Assembly (NCBI RefSeq): GCF_017599305.1
Contig: NZ_JAGFWR010000002.1
Coordinates: forward strand, 310,001-374,000
DNA from: Micromonospora antibiotica
GTDB taxonomy: Bacteria > Actinomycetota > Actinomycetes > Mycobacteriales > Micromonosporaceae
DNA length: 64,000 bases
Direction: 5' to 3'
In this document: positions 60,523 through 64,000 of the stretch, one piece after another
How the letters are laid out: each line of letters opens with the position of its first letter
Numbering within the stretch: the first letter of the stretch is position 1
Position numbers and translations under genes: made by a program
Notes under the pieces: generated by a model
Told to the model about the DNA's origin: nothing
The model's database searches: none
What the model saw: only the letters and a program-made list of their open reading frames with translations

Positions 60523-61584
60523 ATGTCGGAAGGTGAAGTCAAGACCGAGAGCGTCGGCACGGTCGTGGTGGCGGGGGTGGCCAACCTCGCCATCGCGGTG
60601 GCGAAACTGGTCGCCGGGGTCGTCTCCGGCTCGGCGGCGATGCTCTCCGAGGCCGCCCACTCGCTCGCCGACACCACCACCGAGGTGCTGCTCTACCTGG
60701 CGTTGCGCCGGGGCGCCCGGCCCGCCGACGTCCGGCACCCGTTCGGGTACGGCAAGGAGAGCTACGTCTGGGCGTTCCTCGCCGCGTTGTTCACCTTCGT
60801 CGCGGGGGCCGGCTTCGCCATCACCCACGGCGTGACGACCATCCTGGTCCACGAACACAGCGGCGACTACCTGATCTCGTACGTGGTGCTGGCGGTCTCC
60901 TTCGTCATCGAGTCGGTGTCGCTGACCCGCGCGGTACGCCAGGTGCGCAGCGAGTCCCGCCGGTGGCGGACCACCCCCCGCCGGTTCCTGCGGCTGACCG
61001 CCGACACCACCGTCAAGGCGGTGTTCCTGGAGGACAGCGCCGCCCTGGTCGGGCTGCTCATCGCGGGCGTCGGGGTGGGCCTGTCCGAGTGGACCGGTGA
61101 CGAGCTGTGGGACGGTCTCGCCTCGATCCTGATCGGCCTGCTGCTACTCGTCGTCGCCACCGTCCTCGCCCGCAGCAACCTCTCGCTGCTGGTCGGTCGG
61201 GCGGTGCCCGAACGGCTGCACCGGGAGATCGAACGGGAGCTGGCCAGCCTGCCGACGGTGGACCGGATCGACACCCTGCTGACCATGCAGCTCGGCCCGG
61301 CGGACATCCTGGTGGCCGCCAAGGTCGACTTCCGGGACGAGGCGACCGGGGGCGACATCGAGGCCGACGCCGACGAGGCCGAGCGACGGCTCACCGCCCG
61401 CTATCCGGAGATCGGGTACGTCTTCCTCGACCCCACCCGGTCGCTGCCCGGCGTCGCCGGTCGCCGCGCCCGGCGTACCCAGGACGAGCAGGGCCCGGTG
61501 ACCGATGCCCGGGTCACCCGGGGCGGACCCGACCCGGCGACCGACGCCGGCGACGCCCCCGGGCGGCCCGACCGACCGGCGTAA
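60523..61584 (+). CDS. Cation diffusion facilitator (CDF) metal transporter
   Basis: This 353-residue protein has six helices and a cytoplasmic C domain. Helix 2 has SEAAHSLADTTTEVLLYLAL, where the His-Asp-type binding site lies, and helix 5 has LEDSAALVGLLIAGVGVGL. HPFGYGKESYVWAF is a CDF loop motif. The C-terminal domain (about 225-310) has RIDTLLTMQLGPADILVAAK and a strand pair. It exports a divalent metal such as Zn, Mn, Co or Fe. The last 40 residues are disordered. ATG 60523. Confidence 0.9.
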   Translation: MSEGEVKTESVGTVVVAGVANLAIAVAKLVAGVVSGSAAMLSEAAHSLADTTTEVLLYLALRRGARPADVRHPFGYGKESYVWAFLAALFTFVAGAGFAITHGVTTILVHEHSGDYLISYVVLAVSFVIESVSLTRAVRQVRSESRRWRTTPRRFLRLTADTTVKAVFLEDSAALVGLLIAGVGVGLSEWTGDELWDGLASILIGLLLLVVATVLARSNLSLLVGRAVPERLHREIERELASLPTVDRIDTLLTMQLGPADILVAAKVDFRDEATGGDIEADADEAERRLTARYPEIGYVFLDPTRSLPGVAGRRARRTQDEQGPVTDARVTRGGPDPATDAGDAPGRPDRPA

Positions 61585-61660
61585 CCGGCCCGACCGCCGT
61601 AACCGCCGTGACCGGCCCGACCGGGGCGACCGGCGTGACCGGCGTGACTGGGCCTGCCGG
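61585..61660. repeat. Imperfect 9 bp repeat tract
   Basis: After the CDF stop, about eight imperfect copies of a nine-base unit like GACCGGCGT fill the spacer. One frame reads collagen-like Gly-X-Thr, but that frame has no start or ribosome site of its own. Confidence 0.6.
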
Positions 61661-61764
61661 CGGGCCGAGGTGGGTCCGGGCCGACCTGCACCGCGGGCGG
61701 GCCGGACCGGGCGGCGGCGGACCCGCACGCGGTCACCCGGCCGGCCGGCGATACCGTGCCGGGC

Positions 61765-62862
61765 ATGGTGCGATGGCGGTCCGGGACGGTCACGGCGGTA
61801 CGACGGCGGTGGGCCGGTGCGGTGGAACTCGACGTCGCCCTGCCCGACGGGACCACCCTGCGTGCGCTGGCCTACCCGGAGCTGGTCGGTGACCCGGTCC
61901 CCGGCGACCGGGTGCTGCTCAACGCCGGTGCGCTGCTGATGGGCCTCGGCACCGGCGGGTACGCCCTGGTGGTCGCCCTGCCCGACCGGCTGCCCGCCGA
62001 CCCGCCGCAGGCCGGGGACACCCGCGACGCCGGTCACCTGGTCAAGGCCCGGTACACCCCGTTGCAGCCGATCATGCTGGGGGTCGACGAGGAGGCGTCG
62101 CCGCACCACTCGCTGCTCGCCACCGTCGACAGCCTGGACGGGATGCCGGTGGTCACGGCCGACCTGCACTCCGCCCTGCCGGCCATCCTCGCCGGCATCC
62201 ACGCCGACGCCCCGCAGGCCCGGGTGGCCTACCTGCTCACCGACGGTGGCGCCCTGCCGGCCTGGTTCTCCCGCACCCTCGACGGGCTGCGCGACGCACT
62301 GGTCGGCACGGTCAGCGTCGGGCAGGCGTTCGGCGGGGACCTGGAGGCGGCCACGCTGCACACCGGCCTGCTGGCCGCCCGGCACGTGCTCCGCGCCGAC
62401 GTGGCGATCGTCGCGCAGGGGCCCGGCAACCTGGGCACCGGCACCCGGTGGGGGTTCTCCGGCGTCGCCGTCGGCGAGGCGGTCAACGCGGTGGCCGTGC
62501 TGGGCGGTCGGCCGGTCGGTTCGCTGCGGATCTCCGACGCCGACGCCCGCCCCCGGCACCAGGGGGTGTCGCACCACAGCCTCACCGCGTACGGCCGGGT
62601 GGCGCTGGCCCCGGCGGAGCTGGTGGTGCCGGACGGCCTGCCGGTGGAGCTGGCGGCCCGGGTGGATGCCGCGTTGGCCCCGCTGGCCGACCGGCACCGG
62701 GTGGTCCGGGTCGACACCGACGGTCTGGACGCCGCGCTGCGCGCCCTGCCGGTGCGGCTGTCCACGATGGGTCGTGGGCTGGACGCCGACCACGCCTACT
62801 TCCTGGCGGCGGCCGCCGCCGGCCGGCACGCCGCCGCGCTGGCCGACACGCCGGCCAGCTGA
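61765..62862 (+). CDS. DUF3866-family protein
   Basis: This 365-residue protein begins at ATG 61765 (an ATG nine bases earlier is equally open). It opens with a small beta domain (VRWRSGTVTAVRRRWAGAVE, LDVALPDGTTLRALAYPEL). The main part has HLVKARYTPLQPIMLGVDEE, TADLHSALPAILAGIHADAP and VAIVAQGPGNLGTGTRWGFS, which identify DUF3866. This actinobacterial family is often near nucleic acid or proteasome-associated genes; its activity is unknown. GGPG-like loops suggest ligand binding. Confidence 0.9.
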   Translation: MVRWRSGTVTAVRRRWAGAVELDVALPDGTTLRALAYPELVGDPVPGDRVLLNAGALLMGLGTGGYALVVALPDRLPADPPQAGDTRDAGHLVKARYTPLQPIMLGVDEEASPHHSLLATVDSLDGMPVVTADLHSALPAILAGIHADAPQARVAYLLTDGGALPAWFSRTLDGLRDALVGTVSVGQAFGGDLEAATLHTGLLAARHVLRADVAIVAQGPGNLGTGTRWGFSGVAVGEAVNAVAVLGGRPVGSLRISDADARPRHQGVSHHSLTAYGRVALAPAELVVPDGLPVELAARVDAALAPLADRHRVVRVDTDGLDAALRALPVRLSTMGRGLDADHAYFLAAAAAGRHAAALADTPAS

Positions 62863-62913
62863 CCCGTCCGGCGCGCTGACCCGCCCGCCCGCAACCCCGG
62901 CCGGTGCGGCGGC

Positions 62914-62994
62914 ACCCCGGTCGACGCGGCCCCACCCCGGTCGACGCGGCCCCACCCCGGTCGACGCGGCCCCACCCCGGTCGACGCGGCGGCA
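62914..62994. repeat. Four-copy 20 bp tandem repeat
   Basis: Four 20-base units CCCCGGTCGACGCGGCCCCA follow each other from 62915, the last ending in GGCA. They contain GTCGAC. There are no unique spacers, so this is not CRISPR. It lies between the convergent DUF3866 gene and the membrane-anchored gene. Confidence 0.9.
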
Positions 62995-63103
62995 CCGGGC
63001 CGGCGCGGCGACCCCGGTCGGCTGGAGTCGGCGGCGGATCCGGGAGGGCGGGCGGCGCGGGTCCGGTGCCCGGACAGGCGGTGGGCGTCGTGCCCGGGCC
63101 CGT

Positions 63104-63892
63104 TCAGTCGCCCGGCTGGTCCCCGGGCCGGCCGTCGGCGTCGACCGGTCGGGCCGCCGCCCAGATGTGGCGGAACTGGTCGATCCAGTAGGCGTACCAG
63201 CGGTCGCTGTCGCGCCGGTGGAACTCCAGGTGCATCCGGCCCGAGGTGGACTCGTTGTGGAAACCGTGCAGCTCCACGATCACCCGGCCGTGCCGGCTCT
63301 GCGGGTCGATCGCCACCAGGCTGAACCCGGGGTTGAAGTCGAGCACCCGATGCTCGACGACGCCGGGGACCGGCCAACCGGCCATCGCGGCCAACCGGCC
63401 ACGGGTGGTGGTGATGGACGGCCGGAGCCGCTGCAACGCGAAGTCGACCGCGTCGTCGAGCTGCCGTACGGCCTGCTCCACCGCCGGTGACGCCGGATCC
63501 AGCAGCACCACCCGGACGACCCCACCGGGCCGGGCGAGCACCGACGTGCGCAGTGCGTCGCAGTGGGCCGGCGACAGGATGTTGACCGCCGACGGCGCAT
63601 AGACCCACACCTCCTGGGCGGTACGCAGCCGGTCCGGGAACGGCCGGGCGTCGAACGCCACCCGGTCGTCGAGGAAGGCGTCCAACGTGCCCGCCCGCTC
63701 GTCGGGGACGGTGATCCGGTACACCAGCAGCGCGATGCCGGCGAGCAGGACGCTCCACAGCACCTCCACCGGCACCAGGTCACCGAAGGCGGAGACGACG
63801 GCGAGCGCCGCGGCGACCAGGGTCACCGCGTACGCCTCCAGATTGCGTCCCCGCCGCACGTCGTGTCCGATCCTGCGCACCGTCCCGGCCAT
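63104..63892 (-). CDS. Membrane-anchored protein of unknown function
   Basis: This 262-residue protein starts at ATG 63892 with AGGAGG ahead. Two close helices (AYAVTLVAAALAVVSAFGDL and VLWSVLLAGIALLVYRITV) lie in the first 65 residues. The cytoplasmic part has an alpha/beta appearance with VWVYAPSAVNILSPAHCDAL, VVRVVLLDPASPAVEQAVRQ and HGFHNESTSGRMHLEFHRRD, ending with YAYWIDQFRHIWAAARP. The middle is reminiscent of phospholipase D-like or nucleotide-ligand folds, but I see no HxK motif. Function unknown. Confidence 0.75.
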   Translation of the reverse strand: MAGTVRRIGHDVRRGRNLEAYAVTLVAAALAVVSAFGDLVPVEVLWSVLLAGIALLVYRITVPDERAGTLDAFLDDRVAFDARPFPDRLRTAQEVWVYAPSAVNILSPAHCDALRTSVLARPGGVVRVVLLDPASPAVEQAVRQLDDAVDFALQRLRPSITTTRGRLAAMAGWPVPGVVEHRVLDFNPGFSLVAIDPQSRHGRVIVELHGFHNESTSGRMHLEFHRRDSDRWYAYWIDQFRHIWAAARPVDADGRPGDQPGD

Positions 63893-64000
63893 CCGCCCCT
63901 CCTGTCGTCTCGGTCGTCGATGGCACCGCGTCGGGGCCGGTCGCCTCCGCCGGGTGGCTGGGCTGCTCACCGGCCGGGTCAGTCCGGCGACTCGGCGGCT

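Noticed and set aside
61107..61892. Collagen-like Gly-X-Thr protein over the CDF gene end
   Set aside because: The frame overlaps a clear CDF gene in another phase and only reads collagen-like through the nine-base repeat. No start site.
62914..62994. CRISPR array
   Set aside because: Units are directly adjacent with no unique spacers, and no cas genes are near.
63979..64000. End of a minus-strand gene at the right edge
   Set aside because: A TGA on the minus strand with seven open codons fits a gene end but is too short to support.

Overview
The window is very GC-rich, uses GTG and occasional TTG starts, and packs genes into operons with 4-base ATGA/GTGA overlaps. It carries actinobacterial hallmarks: the pafB-pafC-tatA-tatC block, GAF-ANTAR regulators, a SAM-IV riboswitch with a short RRHVDL-type leader peptide, a DtxR/IdeR-type iron box and an Mrp antiporter operon. 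The best guess is a Micromonosporaceae actinomycete, probably Micromonospora or a relative. That genus call is inference from gene content and style, not from a marker gene.

Layout. 1-14.5 kb: the baseplate, spike and fibre half of a contractile injection (phage-tail-like) particle, as one tightly coupled operon cut by the left edge. Sheath, tube, ATPase and tape measure are not in view. It ends beside a shortened tRNA-like element followed by a hairpin. 14.8-18.0 kb: a Bcr/CflA-type exporter, a siderophore-interacting ferric reductase behind an iron box, and a siderophore-type N-acyltransferase. 18.4-23.8 kb: a small tryptophan-derived metabolite cluster with two divergent tryptophan-2,3-dioxygenase-fold proteins, a kynureninase-like PLP enzyme and two O-methyltransferase-family enzymes. 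23.9-32.4 kb: YccF, a complete Mrp/Mnh cation-proton antiporter operon (A/B fused, C, D, E, F, G), a KhtT-like regulatory subunit and a voltage-gated-type ion channel. 32.6-36.3 kb: a secreted protein, a DUF6529-type membrane protein and a Rieske lipoprotein in line, then a secreted CotH-like protein.

36.4-48.6 kb is a nitrogen block: urea ABC transporter urtABCDE with a GlnR-like operator upstream, a cytosolic AmiC/UrtA-like sensor divergent from a MarR regulator, and urease ureABCFGD. Import and hydrolysis of urea would work together here. 48.9-53.5 kb: an SGNH hydrolase, two tail-to-tail GAF-ANTAR paralogues, KptA, and an NmrA/QorB-type reductase divergent from an HxlR regulator. 53.5-56.4 kb: SAM-IV riboswitch, leader peptide and a polar-amino-acid ABC transporter, probably for a sulfur amino acid. 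56.5-60.3 kb: pafB-pafC-small membrane protein-tatA-tatC. 60.5-63.9 kb: a CDF metal transporter, a DUF3866 protein and a membrane-anchored protein of unknown function.

Non-coding structure includes three copies of a long palindromic repeat beginning GTGATCAAGAGG, a 24-25 bp minisatellite near 43.7 kb, a 20 bp tandem repeat near 62.9 kb, and several strong GC-rich hairpin terminators. The strongest leads for something undescribed are the paired dioxygenase-like proteins with complementary loss of active-site residues, the fibre protein with a helical insert inside its beta-helix, and the tRNA-like element at the end of the injection-system operon.
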